From: Amycolatopsis sp.
GTDB lineage: Bacteria; Actinomycetota; Actinomycetes; Mycobacteriales; Pseudonocardiaceae
Direction of reading: 5' to 3'
DNA length: 64,000 nt
Assembly (NCBI RefSeq): GCF_025464955.1
Contig: NZ_JAODNM010000107.1
Span: forward strand, 30,924 to 94,923
Shown here: positions 24,649 through 34,966 of the stretch, piece by piece
Layout: each line of letters begins with the position of its first letter
How positions within the stretch are numbered: position 1 is the first letter of the stretch
Notes under the pieces: generated by a model
Database searches by the model: none
What the model was told of the DNA's origin: nothing
Seen by the model: the letters and a program-made list of their open reading frames with translations, nothing else
Program-made: the position numbers and the translations under genes

Positions 24649-26397
24649 ATGTTAAGGACGACAAAGAGGCGTGCCGCCAAAGTGGGCACGTTTGTCGCGG
24701 TGGCCGCACTGGCACTGGCGGCTTGTAGCGGTGGCAGTGCCGGCAGCTCGGTGCAGACCGGACAGGCATTCGCGGACTGCGACAAGAGCCCGAACACCTG
24801 CAACTCGGCCACGGCCGACCAGATCCAGGCCGGTGGCGACGTCACGTACGCCATCGAGAAGAACATCCCCAACTGGAACGTCATCTCCGCCGACGGGAAC
24901 GTGTTCGAGACCGGGATGGTCACCAAGGGCATCCTGCCGTACACCTTCTACACCCAGCCGGACTTCAATCCTGCCCTGAACAAGGACTTCGTCGAGTCGG
25001 CCGACGTCACCAGCACCAGCCCGCAGACGATCGTCTACAAGATCAACCCGAAGGCCTCCTGGTCCGACGGCACCCCGCTCAGCGCGGACGACTTCATCTA
25101 CAACTGGAAGACCCAGGACAACAAGGACTGCCCGGCCTGCGCAGTGGCCGGCACCGCGGGCTACGACCAGATCAAGTCCGTCGTCGGCTCCGACGGCGGC
25201 AAGACGGTCACGGTCGTGTTCGACAAGGCCTTCACCGACTGGAAGCAGCTGTGGAGCTCGAACGGGGCCATGTACCCCGCCCACCTTGCCGCCCAGCACG
25301 GTGACATCAACACGCCGGCAGGCCTCGCCTCGTCGTTCGACTGGTTCGGCAAGACGGTCCCCACCTGGTCCGGTGGTCCGTGGAAGATCGACAACTTCGT
25401 CGACAAGCAGTCCGTGACCGAGGTCCCGAACCCCACTTACTGGGGCACCAAGCCGAACCTGGGCCGCGTCATCTTCCGCGTCATCACCGACGCGACGCAG
25501 GAGCCGACCGCGCTGCAGAACAACGAAGTCCAGGTCATCTACCCGCAGCCGCAGGTCGACCTGGTCAACCAGGTCAAGAACCTGCCGAACGTGTCGTCCT
25601 ACATCGGCACCGGCCTGACCTGGGAGCACTTCGACTTCAACCTGAAGAGCCCGGCACTGGGCGACAAGGCGCTGCGCTCGGCCCTGTTCACCGCGGTCGA
25701 CCGCAAGGCCATGATCGCCAAGACCGTCGGCCAGTTCACCGACAAGATCACGCCGCTGAACAACCACAACTTCGTGCCTCAGCAGTCCGGCTACAAGGAC
25801 GTGGTTTCCGCGACCGGCCAGGGCAGTGGCGACCTCGCCAAGGCCAAGGCCGACCTGACCGCGGCCGGCTACACCGGCATCGGCACGAAGCTGGTCGACA
25901 AGTCCGGCAAGGCGGTCCCGTCGCTGCGTATCCGCTACACCACGGGCAACGCTATCCGGCAGAGCGAGTGTGAGCTCTTCCAGCAGACGGCCAAAGCGCT
26001 CGGTGTCACGGTCACCATCACCCCGACCGACGACCTCGGCAACACCACGACCACCGGCGACTACGACGTCATCGTGTTCGCCTGGGTCGCCTCGCCGTAC
26101 CCGTTCGCCGGTGCCGCTCCGCTCTGGGGCACCGGTCAGGGCAGCAACTACGGCAAGTACAGCAACCCCGAGGTCGACAAGCTGATCGCCCAGGCAGCCT
26201 CGGAGCCCGACCAGGCCAAGGCCGCTGACCTGCTCAACCAGTCGGACGCGCTGATGTCCCAGGACGCGTACGTGCTGCCGCTCTACCAGAAGCCGACATT
26301 CATCGCTTCGTCGGACAAGGTGGCCAACATCCGGAACAACTCCACCCTGGACGCTCCGGTGTACAACATGGCTCAGTGGGGGCTCCGCAAGGGCTGA
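24649..26397 (+). CDS. Peptide ABC transporter substrate-binding lipoprotein (family 5)
   Basis: The extracellular binding protein of an oligopeptide importer. It starts with a basic n-region and lipobox LALAAC (lipidated C26), then the family 5 fold over 582 residues: NWNVISADGNVFETGM, KASWSDGTPLSADDFIYNW (the classic SBP5 signature, about 125-145), GGPWKIDNF, LRSALFTAVDRKAMI, and the C-terminal DAYVLPLYQKPTF. AAGGAG precedes the ATG by five bases; a TTG immediately before it is in frame but too close to the ribosome site. It is first in a five-gene unit with two permeases and two ATPases. Ligand is probably a short peptide, unspecified. Confidence 0.95.
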   Translation: MLRTTKRRAAKVGTFVAVAALALAACSGGSAGSSVQTGQAFADCDKSPNTCNSATADQIQAGGDVTYAIEKNIPNWNVISADGNVFETGMVTKGILPYTFYTQPDFNPALNKDFVESADVTSTSPQTIVYKINPKASWSDGTPLSADDFIYNWKTQDNKDCPACAVAGTAGYDQIKSVVGSDGGKTVTVVFDKAFTDWKQLWSSNGAMYPAHLAAQHGDINTPAGLASSFDWFGKTVPTWSGGPWKIDNFVDKQSVTEVPNPTYWGTKPNLGRVIFRVITDATQEPTALQNNEVQVIYPQPQVDLVNQVKNLPNVSSYIGTGLTWEHFDFNLKSPALGDKALRSALFTAVDRKAMIAKTVGQFTDKITPLNNHNFVPQQSGYKDVVSATGQGSGDLAKAKADLTAAGYTGIGTKLVDKSGKAVPSLRIRYTTGNAIRQSECELFQQTAKALGVTVTITPTDDLGNTTTTGDYDVIVFAWVASPYPFAGAAPLWGTGQGSNYGKYSNPEVDKLIAQAASEPDQAKAADLLNQSDALMSQDAYVLPLYQKPTFIASSDKVANIRNNSTLDAPVYNMAQWGLRKG

Positions 26398-26425
26398 CAG
26401 CTCTCCCGGTAGGTTTCACGAATTC

Positions 26426-26462
26426 CGGTGGGGAGCCCGTCTTGGCGACGGGCTCCCCACCG
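26426..26462 (+). terminator. Strong stem-loop between binding-protein and permease genes
   Basis: Exact 16-bp arms, CGGTGGGGAGCCCGTC (26426-26441) and its complement (26447-26462), around TTGGC. No U-tract follows. In transporter operons such hairpins typically protect the binding-protein mRNA or cause partial termination so that the binding protein outnumbers the permeases. Confidence 0.8.
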
Positions 26463-26545
26463 CCCGTCCATGCCCCGTACGCCGCCGGTGCTGACGTCAT
26501 AAGCGGCTGCGCCGGCAGAACACCGCCCAGAGCAGGAAGACCTCC

Positions 26546-27526
26546 ATGCTTGCCTTCGCACTGCGCCGGCTCTTCGTGTCGGTGCCGATCCTGATTGCTT
26601 CCACGTTCGTCGTGTTCGTGATGGTCTCGCTGTCGGCCGACCCCCTCAAAGACCTCCTGGCACGCAACCCACCACCACCTCCGGCCACCATCGAGCTCGA
26701 GCGCGTCCGGCTGCATCTCGACCAGCCGATCCTCGAGCGCTACTGGCACTGGATCACCGGCGTCCTGCACGGGGACTTCGGTCCGTCCGTCCAGGCCAAC
26801 ATGAACATCGGCTCGCAGCTGGTCACCAGATTCGGCGTGACCCTGCGGCTGATCGTGCTCGCCATGCTGATCGCCCTGATCCTGGCGATCATCGTCGGCG
26901 TCATCAGCGCCGCCCGCCAGTACTCGAAGTTCGACTACACGGCGACCTTCTTCGGCTTCCTGTTCCTGTCGATGCCGGCCTTCTGGTTCGCGATCCTGCT
27001 CAAGCAGCTGGGCATCCAGATCAACACCGCCGTCGGGAACCAGATCTTCTACACGATCGGCTCCAGCTCGACGTATGTCAGCGGCGGTGCCTGGGCGACC
27101 TTCACCGACATCCTGGGCCATCTGATCCTGCCGACCATCTCGCTGGCACTGACGACCTACGCCGCCTGGAGTCGTTTCCAGCGCGCGTCGATGCTCGAAG
27201 TGCTCAACAGCGACTACGTCCGGCTGGCCAGAGCGAAGGGCCTGCCGAGGTGGACGGTGATGCGCAGGCACGCGCTGCGCAACGCGCTGATCCCGCTGAC
27301 CACCGTCACCGCGCTTGACCTCGGCGCAATCCTGGGTGGCGCCGTCGTGACCGAGCGAGTCTTCCAATGGCAGGGCGCCGGTACGTTCCTGCTGGATGGC
27401 ATCTCGCAAAGCGACGTGTACGCGGTCGAGGGCTGGCTCCTCGTCGCGGCCACCTTCGTAATCCTGTTCAACCTCATAGCCGACCTGCTCTACGGCGTGC
27501 TCGACCCGAGGATCCGTTATGCCTGA
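26546..27526 (+). CDS. Peptide ABC transporter permease, DppB/OppB type
   Basis: First integral-membrane subunit of the importer, 326 residues. It begins LAFALRRLFVSVPILI, the usual OppB opening helix, has the periplasmic loop with DQPILERYWHWITGVLHGDFG (family-typical), further membrane helices (about 98-120, 135-155, 185-205, 255-275, 290-315) and the cytoplasmic EAA loop YVRLARAKGLP...HALRNALIP (about 222-246) that contacts the ATPases. It follows the substrate-binding gene after a strong stem-loop and overlaps the next permease by eight bases. Confidence 0.95.
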   Translation: MLAFALRRLFVSVPILIASTFVVFVMVSLSADPLKDLLARNPPPPPATIELERVRLHLDQPILERYWHWITGVLHGDFGPSVQANMNIGSQLVTRFGVTLRLIVLAMLIALILAIIVGVISAARQYSKFDYTATFFGFLFLSMPAFWFAILLKQLGIQINTAVGNQIFYTIGSSSTYVSGGAWATFTDILGHLILPTISLALTTYAAWSRFQRASMLEVLNSDYVRLARAKGLPRWTVMRRHALRNALIPLTTVTALDLGAILGGAVVTERVFQWQGAGTFLLDGISQSDVYAVEGWLLVAATFVILFNLIADLLYGVLDPRIRYA

Positions 27527-28478
27527 TGACAACAAGACCGACCTGCCCACCGGTGCGGACTCCCGGCTCCAGGTGACCGACCCCGCCGAAATCACCGAAC
27601 TGCCGGCCGAGCGCGAGTTCACGGTCAAGGAACGCAGCCAGTTCCAGCTCGTCGTGCGTGGCTTCCTGCAGCACCGGCTCGCCATGGTCAGCATCGTCGT
27701 GCTGGTCATCATCGTGCTGTTCGCCTACGTCGGCGCATGGGTGTGGAAGTACAACGTCGACGACATCACCCCGGACAACTCGCAGTCGCCGTCGCTGAAC
27801 CACCCGTTCGGCACCGACTCGGTCGGCAAGGACTCGCTCGCCCAGGTCATGCGGGGAACGCAGATCTCCCTGCAGATCTCGGTCCTCGTCGCGGTGTTCG
27901 CCACCGTCATCGGCACGGTCTGGGGTGCGGTGGCCGGGTACTACCGCGGCTGGATCGACACCGTCCTGATGCGCATCGCCGACCTGGTGCTGACGCTGCC
28001 GCTGCTCGCCGTCGCGGCCGTCCTCGGCCACAACTCCGGTGGTAGCTGGCTGCTGATCGCGCTGGTCATCGCCGGGCTGTACTGGGCGTACGTTTCCCGT
28101 GTCTCCCGAGGCGTGGTGCTTTCCTTGCGGGAGAAGGAGTTCGTCGAGGCGTCCAAGGCGCTCGGGGCGAGCGACAGCCGGATCATCTTCCGGCACCTGG
28201 TGCCCAACGCGCTCGGTTCGGTGATCGTCAACCTCACCATCCTGGTGTCGATCTCGATCCTGCTGGAGACCGCGCTGTCGTTCCTCGGTTTCGGTGTGCA
28301 GCCGCCCGACACCTCGCTCGGCCTGCTCGTCAGCAACGGCCAGACAGCGATCGACACCCGGCCGTGGCTGTTCTACTTCCCCGGTCTGTTCATCATTCTG
28401 ATCGCGCTGACGATCAACTTCATCGGGGACGGACTGCGGGACGCGTTCGACCCTCAGCAGACGAAGGTGCGCGCATGA
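27519..28478 (+). CDS. Peptide ABC transporter permease, DppC/OppC type
   Basis: Second permease subunit, 319 residues. A polar cytoplasmic N-terminus of about 45 residues precedes the OppC N-terminal domain (GFLQHRLAMVSIVVLVIIVLFAYVGA), then NHPFGTDSVGKDSLAQVMRGTQISLQIS, a well-conserved segment of this family. The EAA loop reads FVEASKALGASDSRIIFRHLVPNALGSV (about 205-232). It overlaps the OppB gene by eight bases and the OppD gene by ATGA, indicating tight translational coupling. Confidence 0.95.
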   Translation: MPDDNKTDLPTGADSRLQVTDPAEITELPAEREFTVKERSQFQLVVRGFLQHRLAMVSIVVLVIIVLFAYVGAWVWKYNVDDITPDNSQSPSLNHPFGTDSVGKDSLAQVMRGTQISLQISVLVAVFATVIGTVWGAVAGYYRGWIDTVLMRIADLVLTLPLLAVAAVLGHNSGGSWLLIALVIAGLYWAYVSRVSRGVVLSLREKEFVEASKALGASDSRIIFRHLVPNALGSVIVNLTILVSISILLETALSFLGFGVQPPDTSLGLLVSNGQTAIDTRPWLFYFPGLFIILIALTINFIGDGLRDAFDPQQTKVRA

Positions 28479-29559
28479 CCCCCATCGATCCCATCGGCGG
28501 AAACGGCGATCCCGTTCTCTCGGTGGACGACCTGACAGTCCAGTTCGCCACCGGCGACGGCCCGGTCAAGGCCGTGCGCGGGGTGTCCTACGACCTCCGC
28601 CGCGGTGAAGTACTCGGCATCGTGGGCGAGTCCGGCTCCGGCAAGTCGGTGACCTCGATGGCCGTGATGGGCCTGCTGCCCAAGACGGCCACGATCACCG
28701 GGTCGATCCGCTTCGGCGGCAAGGACCTGCTGAAGCTGAACGACAAGCAGATGAACGAGATCCGCGGCAAGGGCATCTCGATGGTGTTCCAGGACCCGAT
28801 GACCTCGCTCAACCCGGTGTACTCGATCGGCTACCAGATCGCCGAGGCCATCACCGCCCACCACGACCTGAAGAAGGAAGTGGCGCTCAAGCAGGCCGTC
28901 GAGCTGCTCGACCTGGTCCGCATCCCGAACCCGAAACAGCGCGCGAACGAGTTCCCGCACCAGCTCTCGGGCGGTATGCGCCAGCGCGTGGTGGTCGCGA
29001 TCGCGATGGCGAACAACCCGGACGTGATCATCGCCGACGAGCCGACCACCGCGCTCGACGTCACCGTGCAGGCCCAGGTCCTCGAAGCGCTCAAAGCCGC
29101 GCAGAAGGAGACCGGCGCCGCGATGGTGCTGATCACCCACGACCTCGGCGTCATCGCCGGCCAGGCTGACCGGGTGCAGGTGATGTACGCGGGCAAGACT
29201 GTCGAGGCAGGCACCGTCGACGAGATCTTCTACACGCCGCGGATGCCGTACACCCTGGGACTGCTGGGCAGCCTGCCACGGCTGGACATCAGGACCGAGC
29301 GGCTCACGCCGATCGCCGGGTCACCCCCGTCGACGCTGAACATGCCGCCCGGCTGCCCGTTCAGCCCGCGCTGCCCGATGTCCACGGACATCTGCGAGCA
29401 GGAAGAACCGGTCCTGCAGCCGGGGCCGAGCGCGGCGCACCTCGCCGCGTGCCATTTCAGTGATCAGGTGGCCGGTAAGGACCCGAGCGACCTGTTCCGC
29501 CCAACCTCGGTCGACGCCGCGCTCCCAGTGGCCGACGCGAACAACGGGGAGACGAACTC

Positions 29560-29563
<4 letters not shown>
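28475..29563 (+). CDS. Peptide ABC transporter ATP-binding protein, DppD/OppD type
   Basis: First of two ATPases of the importer, 362 residues from the ATG at 28475 that overlaps the preceding stop (ATGA). Walker A is GESGSGKS (51-58), the Q-loop lies in VFQDPMTSLNPV, the signature is LSGGMRQR, Walker B IIADEPTTALD and the H-loop ITHDLG. The C-terminal oligopeptide-transporter domain carries the Cys-rich CPFSPRCPMSTDIC with further Cys downstream, which in related proteins can hold an iron-sulfur cluster. A reading frame opening at 28364 is longer but lies inside the permease gene. Confidence 0.95.
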
Positions 29564-30606
<1,043 letters not shown>

Positions 30607-30626
30607 CCCCCAGCTTCGCAAGCCCC

Positions 30627-30673
30627 CTCAAGGCCACTTTACGTGCGTTCAACGCACCTAAAGTGGCCTTGAG
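30627..30673. terminator. 47-bp palindrome between convergent oppF and lpqW
   Basis: Arms CTCAAGGCCACTTTA (30627-30641) and complement (30659-30673) enclose a second palindrome GTGCGTT-C-AACGCAC (30643-30657), so nearly all 47 bases pair. The AAGGCCAC word recurs in the hairpin at 32761. Confidence 0.8.
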
Positions 30674-30754
30674 CGCTTTCCGGCCCGGCCCCGCCCCCAA
30701 CCCCAGGGCATCCCACTTTGGCGCTTTTGTGGGGTGTCTTAGTTTCTAAGAGAT

Positions 30755-30776
30755 CGCAACTCGCCGTCGAGTTGCG
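30755..30776. terminator. Hairpin CGCAACTCG-CCGT-CGAGTTGCG downstream of lpqW
   Basis: Perfect 9-bp arms with a 4-base loop, 14 bases after the lpqW stop. The same arms recur at 48911-48932 between another convergent gene pair, suggesting a repeated terminator cassette. Confidence 0.75.
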
Positions 30777-30789
30777 GTCCTTAGCGCCC

Positions 30790-32595
30790 TCAGGAGGACG
30801 GGGGCGTGGGGGTGGTCGTCGGGGTGGCGGTAGCGCTCGACGACGTCGGCGGGGTGGGGGTGCGCGTCCAGGTGGCGGCGCCGCCGAAGGGGCCTACCAT
30901 CGGCGGGCCCGGGGTCAGGCCGGCGATGCCCGAGCCGATGGCGAGCGTGTCGGCCAGCTGGAACAGCGGGATGACGACGTTCTGCTTCCACAGCGCGGGT
31001 TCGAGCGTCGACAGCGCGTCGGACATCGACGTCGACCCGGTCATCGCCGAGTCGATGGTCGGCTGCAGCGACGTGTCGCACAGGGCCGCCGAGTTGGACG
31101 GGACGACCGGCTTCGTCTTGTCGGCGCCTGCCTGGTCCGGGCGGCAGCCGAAGGTCGATGCGAGGATCGTCGCCGGGTCGCCGTCCACCGGCTGCGGCAC
31201 GACCGCGATGTCCGCTCCGACGCTGCCGTTGGGGTCGGTGGCGGTTTGCGTCTGGCCGGGGACGACCGGGATCGCGAGCAGCGAGGTGAACAGGTCGCGC
31301 GGCTGCGGGGTCACCGCGGTGACGGTGACCCCGGCCGCGATCAGCTCGGTCGTCAGTTCCTTGGCGATCGACGCGTACGGCTCCTGCTGACCCGGCGAGG
31401 CGACAACGAGCGTCAGCGGCTTGCCCGCCTTGCGCCAGGTGCCCGCGGTCTTGGTGTACCCCGCGGCCTTGAGCAGCGTCTCGGCCTTGGCGGGATCAGG
31501 CGAGGACGGCGGACCCGCCGGGATCGTCGCCGCGTAGCCCTTGGCCGACGGCGGCAGGACCTGCGCGTCGGCGTGCAGCGTCGACGAAGGCCCGCCGGCC
31601 ACCCCGACGGTGATCAGCTTGTTCCGGTCCAGCAGCGCGGCCACCGCGCCCCGGACCTGGGTGTCGGCCAGTACCCCGCCGGCCGGTCGCAGCAGGACGT
31701 CGGCGTCGAAGGGGCGAGGCACGGTGTGCAGCTGGACGGCCTTGCCCAGCGCGGCGAGCTGCTGGAGCCCAGTGGCGTCGGTCCGCGCCATCACGAACTG
31801 GTCGTTTCCGCTGCTCAGCGCCGTACCGAGGCTCTGCCGATCGGTCCGGCGCAGGATCAGTCTGTCGACCGCGGCGGTCTTTTCCGGGACCCAGTAGCGC
31901 TCGTTGCGCTCCAGGAGGATCTCGCCACGGGCCGTGTCGATGGTCTGGATCGAGAACGGGCCGCCGTAGGCGGGGAAACTGCTCGCCAGCGCCGAATTCC
32001 AGCCCCCGGGGGCGTCCTTGAGCAGGTGCACGGGCAGCAGATCGGAGAACAACGTTTGCCAGCCCGGATACGGCTTGGAGAAGGTGACCTCGACGCGCTT
32101 GCCGCCTTGGCGCGACTGGATGTCGGAGATCAGCCGGTACCCGGCGGGCTCGACGACTCCGGGGTTGTCCTTCATCGCGTTCGCGAGGTAGATGAAGTCC
32201 TCGGCGGCGATCGGCGCGCCGTCCGACCACGACGCGTCCTGGCGGATCTCATAGGCGACGGAGAACGGCTGCTCGGACGTGATCGACGCGCTCACCATCA
32301 GATTGGTGTCGAGGGTCGGTGTGCCGTCGTTGTTCTCCCGGAACACCGACGGCAGCAGCAGCTGCGCGAGCGCAGTGGTGACCGTGGACGCGTCGGCGAG
32401 GTTGTGCGGGTTGTAGCCGCCGACGATGTCATCCACCCCGACGACGATCTGCGACGGCGTCTTCGGCGGCGGAACCACGCTGGTGGACGCGGCGGGCGAG
32501 GTCACCACCGGTGGCGGCGGGGTGTTGCTGCAGGCCGCGATCAGGACGGCCACGAGCACGAGCATGGGTCCCGCTGCCCTGCCACTAGCCCGCAC
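30790..32595 (-). CDS. lpqW: LpqW-like family 5 solute-binding lipoprotein
   Basis: A 601-residue lipoprotein with lipobox LIAAC (lipidated C22) and a family 5 substrate-binding fold: WSDGAPIAAEDFIYL (signature, about 150), KVEVTFSKPYPGWQ, GGPFSIQTID and WKQNVVIPLFQLADTL near the C-terminus, ending in a Thr/Pro/Ser-rich tail. No permease gene accompanies it. Its place next to typA and near mshB matches mycobacterial lpqW, whose product is not a transporter part but influences phosphatidylinositol-mannoside/lipomannan synthesis. I chose GTG at 32595: GGAGGG lies seven bases upstream and it gives a compact signal peptide; an ATG at 32628 lacks a ribosome site. LpqW assignment is by synteny and architecture. 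Confidence 0.83.
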   Translation of the reverse strand: MRASGRAAGPMLVLVAVLIAACSNTPPPPVVTSPAASTSVVPPPKTPSQIVVGVDDIVGGYNPHNLADASTVTTALAQLLLPSVFRENNDGTPTLDTNLMVSASITSEQPFSVAYEIRQDASWSDGAPIAAEDFIYLANAMKDNPGVVEPAGYRLISDIQSRQGGKRVEVTFSKPYPGWQTLFSDLLPVHLLKDAPGGWNSALASSFPAYGGPFSIQTIDTARGEILLERNERYWVPEKTAAVDRLILRRTDRQSLGTALSSGNDQFVMARTDATGLQQLAALGKAVQLHTVPRPFDADVLLRPAGGVLADTQVRGAVAALLDRNKLITVGVAGGPSSTLHADAQVLPPSAKGYAATIPAGPPSSPDPAKAETLLKAAGYTKTAGTWRKAGKPLTLVVASPGQQEPYASIAKELTTELIAAGVTVTAVTPQPRDLFTSLLAIPVVPGQTQTATDPNGSVGADIAVVPQPVDGDPATILASTFGCRPDQAGADKTKPVVPSNSAALCDTSLQPTIDSAMTGSTSMSDALSTLEPALWKQNVVIPLFQLADTLAIGSGIAGLTPGPPMVGPFGGAATWTRTPTPPTSSSATATPTTTPTPPSS

Positions 32596-32760
32596 GTGGA
32601 ATCCCTCCAGATCCGACTGAGCCGTCATGCTGCCACGACGGCGACCGGCACGACACCGAGATTGCCAGACAGGGTGTGAGACCTGGCTACCGGCTGGGGT
32701 ACCGCTCTATGGCGGACGTCTGAGAGCAGGTCTCGGTTCCGTTCCAGGAGTCCCCAAAAA

Positions 32761-32813
32761 GCCGTGAAGGCCACCTTCAGCGCGATTTACGCGGTGAAGG
32801 TGGCCTTCACGGC
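32761..32813 (-). terminator. Long hairpin terminating typA
   Basis: Exact 19-bp arms GCCGTGAAGGCCACCTTCA (32761-32779) and complement (32795-32813), with CGCG-ATTTA-CGCG in the loop, 13 bases after the typA stop. Same AAGGCCAC word as the palindrome at 30627. Confidence 0.8.
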
Positions 32814-32825
32814 CAATCGGGATGC

Positions 32826-34775
32826 TTAGCTGTTCGCGCCGTCGTTGCGGCTCTTGTTGCGTGAGCGCTCCTTGGCGCGCGTGCTGAAGTCCAGGGTGAC
32901 CTTGCGGACCCGGACGACGTCGGGGGCGACCTCGACGCACTCGTCGACGGAGCAGAATTCCAGCGCCTCTTCCAGGCCCATCTTGCGCGGCCGGGCGAGG
33001 GTCTCCATCACGTCGGCGGAGGACTGCCGCATGTTGGTGAGCTTCTTCTCCTTGGTGATGTTGATGTCGAGGTCCTCGAACCGCGGGTTCTCACCCACGA
33101 CCATGCCCTCGTACACCTCCGCACCGGGCTCGACGAAGAACGTGCCGCGGTCGGCGAGCTGGATCATCGCGTACGCGGTGATCGGGCCGGACCGGTCGGC
33201 GACCAAGGAGCCCGAGTGGCGGGTGCGGATCTCGCCCGCCCACGGGAAGTAGCCCTCGAACACGTGGTTGGCGATGCCGGTGCCGCGCGTCTCGGTGAGG
33301 AAGTCGGTGCGGAAGCCGATCAGGCCGCGGGCCGGGAGCACGTAGTCGAGCTTGATCCGGCCGGAGCCGTGCCCGGCCATGTGCTCCATGCGGCCCTTAC
33401 GAGCCGCCAGCAGCTGCGTGATCGCACCGAGGTGCTCCTCGGGCGAGTCGATGGACAGGCGCTCGAACGGCTCGTGCAGCTTGCCGTCGATGGTCTTGGT
33501 GACCACCTGGGGCTTGCCCACGGTCAGCTCGAAGCCCTCGCGGCGCATCTGCTCGACCAGGATGGCCAGCGCCAGCTCGCCACGGCCCTGCACCTCGTAG
33601 GTGTCGGGACGCTCGGTCGGCAGGACCTTGATGCTGACGTTACCGATCAGCTCCTGGTCCAGGCGGGCCTTGACCAGCCGCGCGGTGACCTTGTCGCCGC
33701 CGTTGCGGCCGGCCAGCGGCGAGGTGTTGACCCCGATGGTCATCGAGATCGCGGGCTCGTCGACGGAGATCCGCGGCAGTGCCTCGGGGTTGTCCAGGTC
33801 GGCGAGGGTGTCACCGATGGTGATGTCCGGGATGCCGGCGATGGCGACGAGCTCGCCCGCGCTGGCCTCGAGCGCCGGAACGCGGGTGAGCGCCTCGGTG
33901 ATCAGCAGCTCGGAGATCTTGACGGTCTGCGTGGAGCCGTCCTCACGCATCCAGGCCACGTTCTGGCCCTTGCGCAGCGAGCCCGAGTGGATGCGGATCA
34001 GCGCGATGCGGCCGAGGAAGTTCGACGCGTCGAGGTTGGTGACCAACGCGCGCAGCGGGCCTTCCTTGTCCGCGAAGGGCGGCGGCACGTGGCGCATCAG
34101 GGTGTCGAACAGCGGGTCCAGGTTCTCGCTGTCCGGGATGGTGCCGTCGGCGGGCTGCTCCAGGCTGGCCTTGCCGGCCCGCGCCGAGGCGTAGACGACC
34201 GGGAGGTCGAGGATCGCGTCGATGGTGTCGTGATCGGCGTCCTCGATGTCGCTCGCGAGCTCGAGCAGCAGGTCGTGGGTCTCTTCGACGACCTCGGAGA
34301 TCCGGGCGTCGGGACGGTCGGTCTTGTTGACCACGAGGATGACCGGGTGGCCGGCCTCGAGGGTCTTGCGCAGCACGAAGCGGGTCTGCGGGAGCGGGCC
34401 CTCACTCGCGTCGACCAGCAGGACGACGCCGTCGACCATGGCCAGGCCGCGCTCGACCTCACCACCGAAGTCGGCGTGACCCGGGGTGTCGATGACGTTG
34501 ATCGTCACGCGGCCCTCGGGGGTCTCCCGGTGGATCGAGGTGTTCTTCGCGAGGATGGTGATGCCCTTTTCGCGCTCGAGCTCACCGGAGTCCATCACGC
34601 GGTCGACCACTTCGGCCCGCTCGGCGAACGCACCCGACTGGCGGAGCATGGCGTCGACCAGGGTGGTCTTGCCATGGTCGACGTGTGCGACGATGGCGAC
34701 GTTGCGCATGTCAGGCCGGGTCTTACCGGGCTCAGACAGGCCTTTCTTCGCGGCAGTGACACTGGCTGCGGGCAC
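32826..34775 (-). CDS. typA: Translational GTPase TypA/BipA
   Basis: A ribosome-associated GTPase involved in ribosome assembly and stress adaptation. From the GTG at 34775 (CAGGAGC six bases upstream) it has 649 residues: G1 AHVDHGKTT (about 30-38), the switch II DTPGHADFGGEVER, G4 NKTDRPDAR, then EF-G-like domains and the BipA-specific C-terminal domain with GRGELALAILVEQMRREGFEL and LPARGLIGFRTDFLT. The open frame runs further upstream but that part is not protein-like. Neighbour to lpqW as in mycobacteria. A basic tail (AKERSRNKSRNDGANS) is unusual in length for the family. Confidence 0.96.
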   Translation of the reverse strand: MPAASVTAAKKGLSEPGKTRPDMRNVAIVAHVDHGKTTLVDAMLRQSGAFAERAEVVDRVMDSGELEREKGITILAKNTSIHRETPEGRVTINVIDTPGHADFGGEVERGLAMVDGVVLLVDASEGPLPQTRFVLRKTLEAGHPVILVVNKTDRPDARISEVVEETHDLLLELASDIEDADHDTIDAILDLPVVYASARAGKASLEQPADGTIPDSENLDPLFDTLMRHVPPPFADKEGPLRALVTNLDASNFLGRIALIRIHSGSLRKGQNVAWMREDGSTQTVKISELLITEALTRVPALEASAGELVAIAGIPDITIGDTLADLDNPEALPRISVDEPAISMTIGVNTSPLAGRNGGDKVTARLVKARLDQELIGNVSIKVLPTERPDTYEVQGRGELALAILVEQMRREGFELTVGKPQVVTKTIDGKLHEPFERLSIDSPEEHLGAITQLLAARKGRMEHMAGHGSGRIKLDYVLPARGLIGFRTDFLTETRGTGIANHVFEGYFPWAGEIRTRHSGSLVADRSGPITAYAMIQLADRGTFFVEPGAEVYEGMVVGENPRFEDLDINITKEKKLTNMRQSSADVMETLARPRKMGLEEALEFCSVDECVEVAPDVVRVRKVTLDFSTRAKERSRNKSRNDGANS

Positions 34776-34908
34776 GGATAAGCTCCTGAACTCAAGGTCT
34801 TGGTGTGGTCGCCGCGGCGCTCTGCGCGCATCCAGCGGCCAACTTTGGCCACACGCGGACTTCATCAGGATACCCGTAGCCGAACTGTGAGCACTGCCAC
34901 GCCCCAAG

Positions 34909-34927
34909 ATCGGTTAGCCTCACCTAA
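34909..34927 (+). promoter_or_regulatory. Iron box (IdeR/DtxR/DmdR1-type operator)
   Basis: The 19 bases ATCGGTTAGCCTCACCTAA match 15 of 19 positions of the DtxR/IdeR consensus palindrome and 16 of 19 of the Streptomyces DmdR1 form as I remember it. Its right end overlaps TAATCT (34925-34930), a good -10, so a bound Fe-loaded repressor would block the promoter of the small Cys-rich gene downstream. The typA start is 134 bp away on the other strand. Confidence 0.75.
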
Positions 34928-34966
34928 TCTGAGGACACGGTCTCGGTGAAGCAACGGAGCATTCAA

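Noticed and set aside
30718..32679. 653-codon open frame on the plus strand opposite lpqW
   Set aside because: Arg/Gly-rich shadow; lpqW has lipobox, ribosome site and family signatures.
33216..34781. 521-codon plus-strand frame opposite typA
   Set aside because: Antisense to a universally conserved GTPase gene and has no motif.
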